A DNA stretch of 64,000 nt from Herbaspirillum aquaticum (GCF_002213425.1 NZ_NJGV01000022.1:1-64000); one strand, 5' to 3'; positions 17,042 to 26,094 are shown, counted from the stretch's first letter. Notes: generated by a model from the letters alone, not told the origin. Numbers and translations are program-made.

Positions 17042-17667
17042 GAGGGTTCCCTTGTTGTCGTGGATGTCGGACGTCGCGTGAAAAACCTTGCAGCGTGCAA
17101 ACACTTAGAAAATCACGCGACTGACTGTATGTACGTCCCGGGCGCTTGCTCAGGAGCAGGCACGCCGGGACGCTGTCCCGACCTGTGCAAGGAGCATGCC
17201 AGCGGCCGCTTGTTGGCGTAAATCATCTGCCGGACTGCCGCTGGCTGCGGAACTTCGATATCGCTACGGATATCAATCAGCGTACTGCGTGAAGTTGTAA
17301 GGTTTCCCAAGGATGCGATGTGACCTCGACCTGCCCGCCAATGCCCATCCCCCTAGCGAAAACCCAACGACGACCCGCTCTGCAGAAGGCATGGCAAGGG
17401 GGCAAAATCTAAGGATTGGGAAACCTGTCCACTCGGGCAATTGTTTAGAAATTCGCTTGACACGATCTCCAAGCAGGAATAAAAAGCGGGGGCATCGTCG
17501 CTGTTGCGATCTCGTCAAAGATCAGCCGCAGCATTCCCGCCAAATAAGAGCGGCCAGATAAAAATCGTAAAATCGAAGAAATAAGTTCTTCTGTCTTCAC
17601 GATCAAAGTTATATTGCCGCAGGCACTCTACCAACGTCACTCCAGACCAATCACAAGGGAGATACCC
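17042..17667. other. Long intergenic region, promoter of copy-2 binding protein and of the small RHH-like gene
   Basis: These 626 bases hold no gene I can support. Short minus-strand frames at 17113-17310 (TTG start) and 17273-17518 are not protein-like. The half near 17520-17640 is more A/T-rich and probably carries the promoter of the 75-residue gene that follows. No RNA gene could be recognised by eye. Confidence 0.4.
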
Positions 17668-17895
17668 ATGCCCAAGCGTTCCAAGACCGTCGAACCCGTC
17701 GTGGTGGTTCCGCCGCAGTTCCTGACAGAACCGGATGGTTTCCTCAACGTTCCGGTGAGCCGCAAGACCCGCGATCACATCCATCACCTCAAGAAGAGCA
17801 TGCGCGTCTCCAGCCAGGCGGAAGTCATCGAAAAGGCCGTGGCCATCGTGCGTGCCATCGACCTGGCCGCCAAGGGCGAACTGCCCGACAACTAA
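17668..17895 (+). CDS. Small protein with ribbon-helix-helix-like segment
   Basis: This 75-residue protein starts at MPKRSKTVEP with AAGGGAG seven bases upstream; a longer frame from 17614 has no ribosome site. The C-terminal half, VSRKTRDHIHHLKKSMRVSS followed by QAEVIEKAVAIVRAI, resembles the beta-strand/two-helix layout of Arc-type DNA-binding proteins (SxAEVI...A), but no family is certain. The N terminus is proline/valine-rich (EPVVVVPPQF). It is followed by a hairpin terminator, so it is likely a monocistronic gene. It may be a small regulator. Confidence 0.6.
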   Translation: MPKRSKTVEPVVVVPPQFLTEPDGFLNVPVSRKTRDHIHHLKKSMRVSSQAEVIEKAVAIVRAIDLAAKGELPDN

Positions 17896-17920
17896 GAGCT
17901 GTTCGCGCTCCCTCTTCCTC

Positions 17921-17950
17921 GCCGCAACCGCTCCTGGTTGCGGCTTGCTC
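17921..17950 (+). terminator. Hairpin terminator after the RHH-like gene
   Basis: GCCGCAACC (17921-17929) and GGTTGCGGC (17936-17944) form a perfect 9-bp stem with a six-base loop, followed by a short pyrimidine tail TTGCTCCC. The weak T-tract makes it an imperfect rho-independent terminator. Confidence 0.5.
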
Positions 17951-18010
17951 CCACATTCCCTTGCACCAGCCGATCCGGGCCATGGCTCGCCTGCGGCCGC
18001 AAACGCCCAT

Positions 18011-18046
18011 AAAAAAAGCTGCCCGTTGTGCGGACAGCTTTTCTCT
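18011..18046. terminator. Bidirectional terminator downstream of the MCP gene
   Basis: AAAAGCTGCCCG and CGGACAGCTTTT pair, with one C/A mismatch, around a five-base loop. There is a run of A before and TTTT after, so on the minus strand the hairpin is followed by seven T. It ends transcription of the minus-strand chemoreceptor gene and can act in both directions. Confidence 0.65.
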
Positions 18047-18075
18047 GGCAAGGCGACCTGAACAGTCGCCGGGAC

Positions 18076-19647
18076 TTACATCACTGCTGCACGCGCCTGC
18101 TGCGGCAAGCGGAACACAGCCACCTTCTCGGCCAGTTCAGCGGCCTGGCCCTGCATGGAACGGGACGCTGCAGCGGCCTCTTCCACCAGGGCGGCATTCT
18201 GCTGTGTGACCTCATCCATCTGCGCCACGGCCTGATGCACCTGTTCGATGCCGGCACGCTGCTCTTCGCCGGCGGCACTGATCTGGCCGATGATGGTGTT
18301 GACCTGGGCTACGCTTTGCACGATTTCGTCCATGGTCTGGCCGGCCTTCTTGACCAGCTGGGCTCCTGAATCGACCTTCTCAACCGAGTCGCCAATCAAG
18401 ACCTTGATTTCCTTGGCGGCAGCCGCCGAGCGCTGGGCCAGGCTGCGCACTTCGGTGGCCACCACCGCAAAGCCGCGCCCCTGTTCACCGGCACGCGCCG
18501 CTTCCACGGCGGCGTTCAAGGCCAGGATGTTGGTCTGGAAGGCGATGCCGTCGATCACGCCGATGATGTCCACGATCTTGCGTGCCGAAGCATCGATGGC
18601 GTCCATGGTGCTGACCACCTCACCCACGATGGCACCACCCTGCCCGGCGATGTGCGAAGCGGCTTGTGCCATCTCCGCGGCCTGGCGGGCATTGGCGCTG
18701 TTTTGCTGCACGGTGGAGGTCAGCTCCTCCATCGAGGAAGCGGTTTCTTCCAGCGAGCTGGCCTGGTGCTCGGTGCGGGCCGACAGGTCCTGGTTGCCGG
18801 CCGCAATCTCCTGCGAGGCCGTCGCGATGGTGTCGGCACCGGTGCGCACGTTGGAGACGATATCGACCAGGGCGGCATTCATGTCGCGCAGCGCGCCGAG
18901 CAGGTCACCGGTTTCATCCGGTGCGCGATCGTTGATGGTCTTGGTCAGGTCGCCGTTGGCCACCTTGCGCGCGGCATCGACAGCATCGGCCATGGGGACC
19001 GTGATGGAGCGGCTGATGGCCAGCGCAGCGATCAAGCCAAGCAGGATCGCCACCGCCGCCGAGACGCCGAGGATAGTTGCAGAAGTGACGTAAGTTGCGT
19101 GGGCCTGCTCGCTGGCCGTGCGCATCTGGCCTTCGAACAAGGCAACCAATTGCTGCAGCGTGGCCAGCAGTTCGCCCTGGGTCTTGTAGCGCGGACCGAA
19201 GAGCAGGCGCTGCCCTTCCACGTTCTGGTTCTTCAGTCCCAGTGCGACCACATCGCCCGTGAACGCGAAGTAGGCCTTGCTTTGCTCGTCAACCAGTGCC
19301 GCAAGACGGCGGCCCTCGTCGGTGACCACATGGGTGCGGACAAATTCGAGCGCCTTCTGGAATTCCGCCAGGTCCTTGTCGATGGCCTGCTTGTTGCTGA
19401 GCATCTGGCCCTCATCCTCCAGAATGATGATGTTACGCGCCGACCGGGCGATGTTCATCATCAGGTATTGCATCTTCTGGGACGCATTGACCTTGGGATA
19501 AATCCCGCTGCTCAAATCGGAGGAGGTCGCATCCAGAGAGGACATGCGCGTGATGCCGATGAAGGTAATGATGACCAGCAACAGCAGGAGGGCAGCAAAG
19601 CCCGCTGCCAGGCGAGCGCCAAGGCGGAGACGGCGGAGAGTATTCAT
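18076..19647 (-). CDS. Methyl-accepting chemotaxis protein
   Basis: This 523-residue chemoreceptor has TM1 at about 11-31 ([17 protein letters not shown]), a periplasmic four-helix-bundle-type sensor (about 35-188) and TM2 at about 190-212 ([20 protein letters not shown]). A HAMP domain follows, then the cytoplasmic signalling hairpin with its conserved tip ([20 protein letters not shown]). It senses an unknown ligand and controls the CheA kinase at the pole. No NWETF-type CheR/CheB tether pentapeptide ends the protein (it ends QARAAVM). It is monocistronic, with a terminator 30 bases after the stop and no che genes adjacent. Confidence 0.93.
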   Translation of the reverse strand: MNTLRRLRLGARLAAGFAALLLLLVIITFIGITRMSSLDATSSDLSSGIYPKVNASQKMQYLMMNIARSARNIIILEDEGQMLSNKQAIDKDLAEFQKALEFVRTHVVTDEGRRLAALVDEQSKAYFAFTGDVVALGLKNQNVEGQRLLFGPRYKTQGELLATLQQLVALFEGQMRTASEQAHATYVTSATILGVSAAVAILLGLIAALAISRSITVPMADAVDAARKVANGDLTKTINDRAPDETGDLLGALRDMNAALVDIVSNVRTGADTIATASQEIAAGNQDLSARTEHQASSLEETASSMEELTSTVQQNSANARQAAEMAQAASHIAGQGGAIVGEVVSTMDAIDASARKIVDIIGVIDGIAFQTNILALNAAVEAARAGEQGRGFAVVATEVRSLAQRSAAAAKEIKVLIGDSVEKVDSGAQLVKKAGQTMDEIVQSVAQVNTIIGQISAAGEEQRAGIEQVHQAVAQMDEVTQQNAALVEEAAAASRSMQGQAAELAEKVAVFRLPQQARAAVM

Positions 19648-19811
19648 GTGGATTGCGCAGTGGAGTCGGACAGCCGGCGGAAGTACCGGCGCGGTGATGA
19701 TAAGGCAGATGAGCTGGCACCCCAGGGAGGAATAAGGGGGAAGAGACAGGTCTGATCGGCCCTTGCGCGGCTGCCTCGGACCTGCGTCACTTCCCCGACA
19801 GGGTGGGCAGG

Positions 19812-21056
19812 CTACTGGCCCGCTGCCTTCTCGTCAAACCAGCGCTTCCAGGCCGGCACCGCCGTGGCAAAGGTGCCGCGATGCGTGGTCGGTCCGGTGG
19901 AGACCGCCTGCACCCGTGCATTGCCGGCCCCCATGGCTTGCGCATAAGTCATCGCCATGCGGCCCACGCCGGGGGTGATGGCCTCGTCGGTTTCGCCGTA
20001 GTAATTGCGCACGTCGGAACGGATCACCCAGCGATAGGCCTGGGTGGTCGCGATCAGGCGGCCATAGGCGGAACGGGCGAAATACTGCGGGTCAAAATAT
20101 TCGGGCCGCATCAGCTTGTGCAAGTCGGTCGGGATGTCGGACACGTTGAAGGGCTGGCGATCGTAGGCTTTCTTGGCCACCGGATAGGAGGCATCGGTGA
20201 GCACCGAGCGCGCCAGCCCAGGCACGCCGTAATAATTTTCGAAGGCGAAGGCCGATAGGATCACGATGCTGTTGAGCCAGGAGGCATCGTTGGGGCGCGG
20301 AAAAGTGAGGAAGCCTTCGAGCAGCGCAAACACGTCCAGCGGCGCACTGGCCGTAGTGGCCGCATCCACCTTGATGCCGGCCGCTTCCAGTTTTTCGAGG
20401 AAGGCCATGGTCACGAAACCACCCTGCGACCAGCCGGAAAGAAACAGCCTCTCCTCGCGCACGCCCATGCTGGCCAGCACGCTGCGCGCGGCCAGCAGCA
20501 TGTCGTAGGTCGCTTGCTGGTGGCTGCCCTTGACCATGTAGCCTTCCGGCTCGGTGGAAATGCCCATGCCGAAATAATCGGCGCCGATGAGGGCGTAACC
20601 CTGGCCGGCGAACTGGGCAATCATCAGCTGCGTCTCGGGTGATTGGTCGGGGAAGGAGGGGACCTGCTGGCGCTCGTAGACGGTGCCGTGCTGGTAGGAC
20701 ACCAGCGAAAAGGCTTTGGCTGGCGTATCCGGCAGCGCCAGCAGGCCCGAGGCCAGGATGGGCTGGTTGCCGCGTTCCGGGATCACGGAAGGATACGTGA
20801 TGCGATAGAGCAGCACGGCATTGCGCGCGGGCGAGTAGGTGACGGGCACGCCGGAGAAGGCCGGCGTGTCCTTTTGCAGGATGGTGTTGAGCTTGTCCAC
20901 ATCCCAGCGGCCGATGAGCTGATAGCGCACGCCGGAGGCCACCGCCTGCACCGGCGCAGCGGCGGGCGCCTGGGCCAATGCCGGAGATGACAGGATCGAC
21001 AATATTGCACTCAGCGCGGCGAGGACCAGGCTGGCACGTCTCAGGCATGACTTCAT
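19812..21056 (-). CDS. Secreted alpha/beta hydrolase, secretory-lipase-like
   Basis: The product is 414 residues from [16 protein letters not shown], a signal peptide with cleavage near ALAQA (about residue 30). The nucleophile elbow is GWSQGG with Ser210; [10 protein letters not shown] offers the acid and THRGTF near the C terminus the histidine. Length and order match bacterial secretory lipase/esterase-like proteins that act outside the inner membrane. The longer open frame starting at 21152 was rejected because the signal peptide and a GGGGAAG ribosome site mark 21056. The substrate (ester or lipid) is not determinable. It is monocistronic. Confidence 0.78.
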   Translation of the reverse strand: MKSCLRRASLVLAALSAILSILSSPALAQAPAAAPVQAVASGVRYQLIGRWDVDKLNTILQKDTPAFSGVPVTYSPARNAVLLYRITYPSVIPERGNQPILASGLLALPDTPAKAFSLVSYQHGTVYERQQVPSFPDQSPETQLMIAQFAGQGYALIGADYFGMGISTEPEGYMVKGSHQQATYDMLLAARSVLASMGVREERLFLSGWSQGGFVTMAFLEKLEAAGIKVDAATTASAPLDVFALLEGFLTFPRPNDASWLNSIVILSAFAFENYYGVPGLARSVLTDASYPVAKKAYDRQPFNVSDIPTDLHKLMRPEYFDPQYFARSAYGRLIATTQAYRWVIRSDVRNYYGETDEAITPGVGRMAMTYAQAMGAGNARVQAVSTGPTTHRGTFATAVPAWKRWFDEKAAGQ

Positions 21057-21338
21057 CACTTCCCCTTTTCTTGTATCGGAAATAATCGCTGCAATCGTTT
21101 GCAGCACTCCTGCACGGCAGGATCGGCAAGGCCGGCGCCGCATGCGCAGCATCGCCAGCCTGGCGCATTATGACGAGGTGCAACGTAACGCAAAGCGGGA
21201 AAAGCAAGGCCTTTACCGCGCAAGCACAAGTTTGGTGGTGACGTGACTTCTGGTATAAACGTGGACTGGAACGCCGCCGCCTCTCCCCCCGATGGCGGTT
21301 GGCGCCATTGACCTCCCGATATGAGAAAAGAGCAAGCC

Positions 21339-21728
21339 ATGAACAAGCGCCCCCACTCTCGCTTCCGCTTCCTGAAGCTGGCCGCCCAGGCTGGCCTGAT
21401 CTGCGCCGCAGCCCTGAGCCATCAGGCCCACGCGCAGGCCAACCTTGATTTCTTCGCCAACACGGCCGTGGCCGACCTGAAGAAGGAACAGATCAACTCC
21501 CTCTACGCCGCCATTACCGCGTCCCTGGACGCCAGCGTGAGCGGCAAGACTTCGCAGTGGACCGATGGCCCCAAGCCCAGCACCACGGCCAAGATCACCC
21601 CCACCTTCGAGCAAAGCACCCCGCCTTGCGCCAATGTGGACCTGGTGGTGAGCAGCAAGCGTGGCACCGAACCGCTCAAATTGCGTTATTGCAAGAACAG
21701 CGCGGGCAAATGGGCCCTGAGCAACTAA
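21339..21728 (+). CDS. Small exported protein of unknown function
   Basis: This 129-residue protein has a signal peptide (LKLAAQAGLICAAALSHQAHA, mature from about residue 33). The mature part has an N-terminal helical region (VADLKKEQINSLYAAITASL) and a beta-rich C terminus with two cysteines (PPCANVDLVV and LRYCKNSAGKW). The ending loosely resembles the C-terminal domain of 17-kDa surface-antigen-like proteins, where paired cysteines flank a GxW end. A start six codons upstream (21321) is possible. Periplasmic or outer-membrane location is inferred. Confidence 0.6.
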   Translation: MNKRPHSRFRFLKLAAQAGLICAAALSHQAHAQANLDFFANTAVADLKKEQINSLYAAITASLDASVSGKTSQWTDGPKPSTTAKITPTFEQSTPPCANVDLVVSSKRGTEPLKLRYCKNSAGKWALSN

Positions 21729-21904
21729 GGACAGCGCCCCTGCCCCACTGACCCGGCATCCTGCGCTTGCGCAGGACGCGGTGGCGGCTGCGGCCACACT
21801 GCGCCCTGCCTGCAGCCGCGTTATTTGCGGCGACTCAGCGTGTCATCGGCACGCTTTTTGCTCGTTGCTGTACATCACACCTTCCCCCTCAAGGTAGCTT
21901 CACC

Positions 21905-22306
21905 ATGGCTGATACAGACCAACACTTTCTCGTCGTCGACGATTTCTCGACGATGCGCCGCATCGTCAGCGGCCTGCTCAAGGAACTCGAATACACCAAG
22001 ATCGTGGAAGCCGATGACGGCTCCACGGCGCTGAAGATCCTGGAGTCCGGCGCCGCCGGCATTACCTTCGTGCTGACCGATTGGAACATGCCGGTCATGG
22101 ATGGCCTGACCCTGCTCAAGAAGATCCGCGGCACGCCTGCGCTGGCCCACCTGCCGGTATTGATGATCACGGCAGAAGCCAAGAAGGAAAACATCGTCAC
22201 GGCCGCCCAGGAAGGTGCCGATGGCTACATCGTCAAACCTTTCAACGCCGCCACGCTCAAGGAAAAGATCGAAAAGATCCTGGCGCGGCGCGCGCAGATG
22301 AAATGA
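21905..22306 (+). CDS. cheY: CheY-like single-domain response regulator
   Basis: This 133-residue receiver domain carries all key residues: acidic pocket Asp12/Asp13 ([12 protein letters not shown]), phospho-acceptor Asp59 ([11 protein letters not shown]), switch Thr89 (MITAEA) and Lys111 (IVKPF). The sequence is close to chemotaxis CheY, including the DFSTMRR start and DWNMPxMDG. The ATG at 21905 is chosen; the longer frame from 21767 is not receiver-like. It is separated from any cheA/cheW cluster and paired with a 76-residue gene ten bases downstream. It may serve as a second CheY or as a phosphate sink. Confidence 0.9.
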   Translation: MADTDQHFLVVDDFSTMRRIVSGLLKELEYTKIVEADDGSTALKILESGAAGITFVLTDWNMPVMDGLTLLKKIRGTPALAHLPVLMITAEAKKENIVTAAQEGADGYIVKPFNAATLKEKIEKILARRAQMK

Positions 22307-22316
22307 GGGAGCTCTG

Positions 22317-22547
22317 ATGGACATCCCCGCCAATGACGATCAACGGAACGCGGAAGTGGGCAGCGTCATCAAGCATGCCTCGATGACGGCACGCATCCAC
22401 GAAACGCTCTACACCCTGGAAAGCCGCATCATCCAGGAGGCATCCGGCCGGCAACGCCCGGAATATCGCGTGCTGCTGGAGCGCAATGTCATCAAGGACT
22501 GGACCGAAGGTGACGTTGCGCAGTATTTCGGGCTGGACATCTACTGA
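22317..22547 (+). CDS. Unknown 76-residue protein encoded with CheY
   Basis: The gene begins ten bases after the cheY stop with a good ribosome site (GAGGGAGCTCTG before ATG). The 76-residue soluble protein is predicted mostly helical (KHASMTARIHETLYTLESRI) and ends WTEGDVAQYFGLDIY. I recognise no family. Co-transcription with a CheY-type regulator suggests a partner, for example an accessory phosphatase or localisation factor, but no CheZ/CheX catalytic motif is apparent. Confidence 0.6.
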   Translation: MDIPANDDQRNAEVGSVIKHASMTARIHETLYTLESRIIQEASGRQRPEYRVLLERNVIKDWTEGDVAQYFGLDIY

Positions 22548-22559
22548 GCCTGGCCACGC

Positions 22560-23105
22560 TCACTGCGCCGCTGGCGTGAACTCCTGCGCATGCATCCAGG
22601 CCGCGTGCCTGGGTGCGCGCCGGGTGCGCGCCCATTCCTCCAGCATCTCCCACTTGACCTCATCAAGGCGCTGCAACTGCTGCGGGCTGGCGCAATCGGC
22701 TGCCAACTCCACACGGTGGCCGCTGGGATCGAAAAAATAAATGGATTTGAAAATGGTGTGATCGGTGATCCCGACCACCTCGATGCCATCAGCCTGCAGG
22801 CGCTGCATGACTTCCTTGAGAGTGGCCTCGCTGTCGACCTTGAAGGCGATGTGCTGGACCCAGGCCGGGGTATTGATGTCGCGCCCCATGGGCGGCGAAT
22901 TGGGGATCTCGAAGAAGGCCAGCACATTGCCCTGGCCGGCATCGAGGAAGACATGCATGTAGGGATCGGCTGCCTTGGTGGACGGGACCTGGTCCTCGGC
23001 GATGGCCAGGATGAAATCCATGTTCAGGTATTTCTGATACCAGAGGACGGTTTCCCTGGCGTCCTTGCAGCGGTAGGCAACGTGGTGGATGCGATCGATC
23101 TTCAT
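22560..23105 (-). CDS. VOC (glyoxalase/dioxygenase superfamily) protein
   Basis: This 181-residue protein starts MKIDRIHHVAYRCKD, with AGGAGACTGCC before the ATG. It has paired beta-alpha-beta-beta-beta modules of the vicinal oxygen chelate fold; candidate metal ligands are in IHHVAY, VQHIAF and GHRVELA. Such proteins include glyoxalase I, extradiol dioxygenases and fosfomycin-resistance enzymes. The VPSTKAADPYMHVFLDAGQG stretch resembles uncharacterised VOC proteins beside MarR regulators. It is divergent from a marR gene, and a palindrome matching the marR operator overlaps its promoter, so repression by that MarR is predicted. The substrate, perhaps an aromatic or reactive aldehyde, is unknown. 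Confidence 0.82.
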   Translation of the reverse strand: MKIDRIHHVAYRCKDARETVLWYQKYLNMDFILAIAEDQVPSTKAADPYMHVFLDAGQGNVLAFFEIPNSPPMGRDINTPAWVQHIAFKVDSEATLKEVMQRLQADGIEVVGITDHTIFKSIYFFDPSGHRVELAADCASPQQLQRLDEVKWEMLEEWARTRRAPRHAAWMHAQEFTPAAQ

Positions 23106-23134
23106 GGCAGTCTCCTGGAGGGTCATTTTAAGAT

Positions 23135-23152
23135 TAGTAACATTTGTTACTA
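23135..23152. promoter_or_regulatory. Candidate MarR operator in the VOC-gene promoter
   Basis: TAGTAACA (23135-23142) and TGTTACTA (23145-23152) make a perfect 18-bp palindrome, 30 bases upstream of the VOC start. Its core GTAAC-N4-GTTAC is identical to that of the second palindrome just before the marR gene. Confidence 0.72.
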
Positions 23153-23250
23153 TATGGAGAGCGTACAGCCCAGGTCAACGCGCAAGTTGCGCCGGCCTTG
23201 CGGCAAGTACAGGGTTCTTGATGTGGATCAAGCGCGCCACTGCCCTGCCC

Positions 23251-23274
23251 GGATGGTAACGTCTGTTACCATCC
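23251..23274. promoter_or_regulatory. Candidate MarR autoregulatory operator
   Basis: GGATGGTAAC (23251-23260) and GTTACCATCC (23265-23274) form a perfect palindrome with a four-base centre, ending four bases before the marR ATG. It shares the GTAAC-N4-GTTAC core with the site upstream of the divergent VOC gene. Its position would block transcription or early elongation of marR. Confidence 0.75.
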
Positions 23275-23278
23275 GGGG

Positions 23279-23722
23279 ATGAAACTGCAAACCTTCTTTC
23301 CCTATCAACTGGCCCAGCTCGCCGAAGCCGTCAGCCGGTCGGTCGCGGCCGTCTACGCGGACCGGTTCGGACTGAACCGCGATGAATGGCGCATCCTGGC
23401 GGCCCTCGCCGAAGAGGGCCAGATGCAGGCCAGTGACCTGGTCCCCCACACTTCGCTGGACAAGATGCAGGTCAGCCGCGCGCTGGCGCGCATGGAGCAG
23501 GACGGCCTGGTGACGCGCCAGCCCAGTCCGGACGATGCGCGTGCCCGGCTGGTCAAGCCCACGGCGCAAGGCCGCAAGCTCTACCGCAAGATCGTGCCGA
23601 TGGTCCAGGCGCGCGAGGCCTATCTGCTGCAGGCCCTGGAGCGCAGCGAGTGCGAAGCCTTGCTGCAGGCCATGGAAAAAATCCGTACGCGTGCAATGCA
23701 CGCCCTGGACGAACCCGACTGA
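23279..23722 (+). CDS. MarR-family transcriptional regulator
   Basis: This 147-residue winged-helix regulator has recognition region ASDLVPHTSLDKMQVSRALA, wing DGLVTRQPSPDDARARLVKP with the DxR motif, and helical dimerisation ends. MarR proteins are dimers that release DNA on binding small phenolic or reactive ligands. It is divergent from the VOC enzyme gene, and two palindromes with the same core lie in the shared intergenic region, one before each gene. A simple ligand-released repressor of the VOC gene and itself is predicted. The ATG is only four bases from the operator, with GGGG before it; the transcript may have a very short leader. Confidence 0.9.
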   Translation: MKLQTFFPYQLAQLAEAVSRSVAAVYADRFGLNRDEWRILAALAEEGQMQASDLVPHTSLDKMQVSRALARMEQDGLVTRQPSPDDARARLVKPTAQGRKLYRKIVPMVQAREAYLLQALERSECEALLQAMEKIRTRAMHALDEPD

Positions 23723-23816
23723 GGCTTGTCCGTGCCTGGCTGACGTCATTGTGCGTGCAGCGCTGATAACGCAGGCTGGCCGGCAAGGCTACCTTGCAGC
23801 TTTCAGGGAGACTGCC

Positions 23817-24071
23817 ATGAACTTGCCAGAAAACGCTGCACCACGCGATGACGAGCGCGTCGAGGATCAATCCCGCCGTCCCAAGGAAGGCCCCGCCGAG
23901 ACCCGCTTCGAGCAGGAGCCGGAAGGCCATGAAGGCACACTGGGCGGACAGCCGCCGCTCAATGCACCGGCCGGGATCCAGCGTGCCGGACGCGGCGGGG
24001 TACTGGTGGAAAAGAGCCCGAATGCGGCCAGCGACAATGGCGAGGCTGGCAAACCCCAAAAGCCGCAATGA
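23817..24071 (+). CDS. Small hydrophilic, probably disordered protein
   Basis: This 84-residue protein is rich in Glu, Pro, Gly and Arg (RVEDQSRRPKEGPAETRFEQ, then PEGHEGTLGGQPPLNAPAG) and has no hydrophobic core, signal peptide or recognisable domain. CAGGGAGACTGCC before ATG is a strong ribosome site, which supports it as a real gene although composition alone would not. Such small polar proteins are often stress-induced, but nothing here proves that. It lies 95 bases after marR and 17 bases before the palindromic element. Confidence 0.55.
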   Translation: MNLPENAAPRDDERVEDQSRRPKEGPAETRFEQEPEGHEGTLGGQPPLNAPAGIQRAGRGGVLVEKSPNAASDNGEAGKPQKPQ

Positions 24072-24087
24072 GCAGGTGCGGACTTGG

Positions 24088-24359
24088 CTAGGGCCTGTTC
24101 ACATTAAATCTGCGAGTGCGAGAGGTCGCCAAGCGTTGACTGCCTAGGCGCAGCGACGCGCCGTGGTGGTGCCACGGCAAGGAGCTGCAACAACGGCAGG
24201 CGACGCTTGGCGGCCTCTCCCGGAGGGTTGCCCCCAGAAGGCGTGCTGGCCGCGTTGCACGTCAGGGCTGGTGGCACCACCACCAGCCCTGACGCGCGCC
24301 TTGCCAGCCCGCCTTCTGGGGGCAACGCATCTCGCAGATTTAATGTGAACAGGCCCTAG
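24088..24359. repeat. 272-bp palindromic MITE-like element
   Basis: The ends are perfect 29-bp inverted repeats (24088-24116 and 24331-24359) starting CTAGGGCCTGTTCACATTAA. Inside are further stems: a 16-bp arm pair with one mismatch at 24121-24136/24203-24218 enclosing a 7-bp hairpin (24160-24166/24172-24178), a perfect 16-bp pair at 24227-24242/24311-24326, and within it a perfect 14-bp hairpin at 24261-24274/24280-24293. There is no coding capacity. Ends are flanked by TA, or by CTAG if counted inside, a possible target duplication. It supplies the stop codon of the adjacent diguanylate cyclase gene. Confidence 0.8.
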
Positions 24360-25915
24360 GCAGACCAGGCCAGGGTCGGTTTCCTGGCGATGAATTCCCG
24401 GAAGACCGCCCTGCCCCGTCCTGCTTCCTTGGCCTCGTAAAGCGCCTTGTCGGCGCTTTCAACCAGTTCGCGCGGCTGCCAGGAGAAGCCGTCAGCGCTG
24501 GCGATGGAAGTCACGCCGATGCTGACGCTGACCAGGCCCTTCGTGGTCGCTGCATGCGGGATGCCCAAGGCCTTGACGGCCGCGCCGATCCGCTCGGCCA
24601 CGACCAGTGCGCCGGCGCTGCCGCACTCGGGCAGCAGCACTGAAAATTCTTCGCCACCGTATCGCGCGACGGTATCGATCTCGCGCTGGGCGGCGTTGGA
24701 GATGGCGGCCGCAATGTTCCTCAGGCACACGTCACCCACCACATGGCCGTAGTGGTCGTTGTATTGCTTGAAGTGATCCACATCGATCATGAGCAATGAA
24801 AACGCTCCCCCCACCCGTGCGAAACGCGCGGCTTCCGCCTCCAGCAGTTCGTCGAAATGACGGCGGTTGACGGCGCCGGTCAGCCCGTCGCGACGTGACT
24901 GCTTCTGCAGCAATTCAAACATCGTCTCCAGCTCGGCTTGGGCCCGCACGGCGTCGGCCTGGGCACGCTCGCGCAGCGACACCTGCGCCACCATCTTGTT
25001 GCCACCGTAACCGATGGCCAGCAGCAGCAGCGCGACCCCGACGGCCCGCACGATGGCATGGTGAAGCCAGCTCTGCAGGACCTCATCTTCCGACACGGCA
25101 ACGATGACGAACAACGGATAATTGCCCAGGTGCTTGAAGCCATGCACGCGCGATACGCCGTCCTGGTTGGAGCGGATGGTCACCTGGCCGGCGTCTGCAG
25201 TACTGATGTGCTGGCGGAACAAGGGCGACTGCGCGAGCGATTTGCCCATCGAATCGGCCAGTAGAGGACGGCGGTACAACACGGTGGCATCATTGGAGCC
25301 GAACAGGATCGCCCCCTTCTGGCCGATATCGAACTTGTGATAGAAGCGCTCGAAGAACTGGATATCCAGCGTGGCCAGCACGACCCCGGCGAAGGCGCCG
25401 TCGGGCTTGTTGAGGCGCCGGCTCATGGTGAGCACCCAATGGCCGGTGGACTTGCTGCGGATCGGCTTGCCGATGAAGACGGCGTCCTGGCGATGCGTCC
25501 TGTGGTATTGGAAATAGTCACGGTCGCTGTTGTTGAACCGTGTTTCGAGGACCTGCTGGGACGACGCCAACCACTTGCCCTTTTCATCGTAGATGAACAG
25601 GCCCGCCAGTTGCGGTACTTCGCCCACATTGCGCACCAGGAAGTTGTGCAGCCGCTCCTTGCTTGCGGCGCCCAGCGGCTTGCCCTGGGCCTGCTCGATG
25701 ACGGACTTGAGCACGATATCGACTTCGTCCAGCGCCTGGTCGGCGTGCTGGGCCAGCGCCAGCGCCATGTTGGCGGTGGCGCGCGAGGATTCCTCCATCT
25801 CGGCCGTACGTTCGTGCCAGATGGTCCACGCTTCCAACAGGACGATGATGATGCACACGGCCGCCACGAACCCCTTGGCCGCCCGGGACGCCACCTTGAT
25901 CGGACACACTTCCAT
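24356..25915 (-). CDS. Membrane diguanylate cyclase with periplasmic Cache-type sensor
   Basis: The product is 519 residues from MEVCPIKVASRAAK; GGGGAGAACA before 25915 favours this over the ATG at 25951. TM1 lies at about 15-31, followed by a periplasmic double-Cache-like sensor (about 40-285), TM2 near 295-315 and a GGDEF domain. The active site reads GGEEF at 420-424, and an RxxD product-inhibition site (REID) sits five residues before it. It makes cyclic di-GMP in response to an unknown periplasmic ligand. The stop codon lies inside the palindromic element, so the last residues (about LAWSA) may have been altered by its insertion. It shares architecture and length with the cyclase at 62-63.6 kb. 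Confidence 0.92.
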   Translation of the reverse strand: MEVCPIKVASRAAKGFVAAVCIIIVLLEAWTIWHERTAEMEESSRATANMALALAQHADQALDEVDIVLKSVIEQAQGKPLGAASKERLHNFLVRNVGEVPQLAGLFIYDEKGKWLASSQQVLETRFNNSDRDYFQYHRTHRQDAVFIGKPIRSKSTGHWVLTMSRRLNKPDGAFAGVVLATLDIQFFERFYHKFDIGQKGAILFGSNDATVLYRRPLLADSMGKSLAQSPLFRQHISTADAGQVTIRSNQDGVSRVHGFKHLGNYPLFVIVAVSEDEVLQSWLHHAIVRAVGVALLLLAIGYGGNKMVAQVSLRERAQADAVRAQAELETMFELLQKQSRRDGLTGAVNRRHFDELLEAEAARFARVGGAFSLLMIDVDHFKQYNDHYGHVVGDVCLRNIAAAISNAAQREIDTVARYGGEEFSVLLPECGSAGALVVAERIGAAVKALGIPHAATTKGLVSVSIGVTSIASADGFSWQPRELVESADKALYEAKEAGRGRAVFREFIARKPTLAWSA

Positions 25916-26094
25916 TGTTCTCCCCTGAACGGTGACGTCTCGTAGTGCCATTATTGTTCGCCCGGGAAGGCTTCGCTATCAGAGATTGCCTGAGGTGAAG
26001 CGCCCGCGCGCCATCCCGCGCAGGCGCACTTCTCAGGATTCTCCCGATGGCGGGCGTTGCCCTGGCCGGTTTAAGCTGGGCAACAGGAGAAAAA

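Noticed and set aside
17113-17518. Two short minus-strand frames (65 and 81 residues)
   Set aside because: They have a TTG start or no ribosome site, no recognisable composition, and overlap each other.
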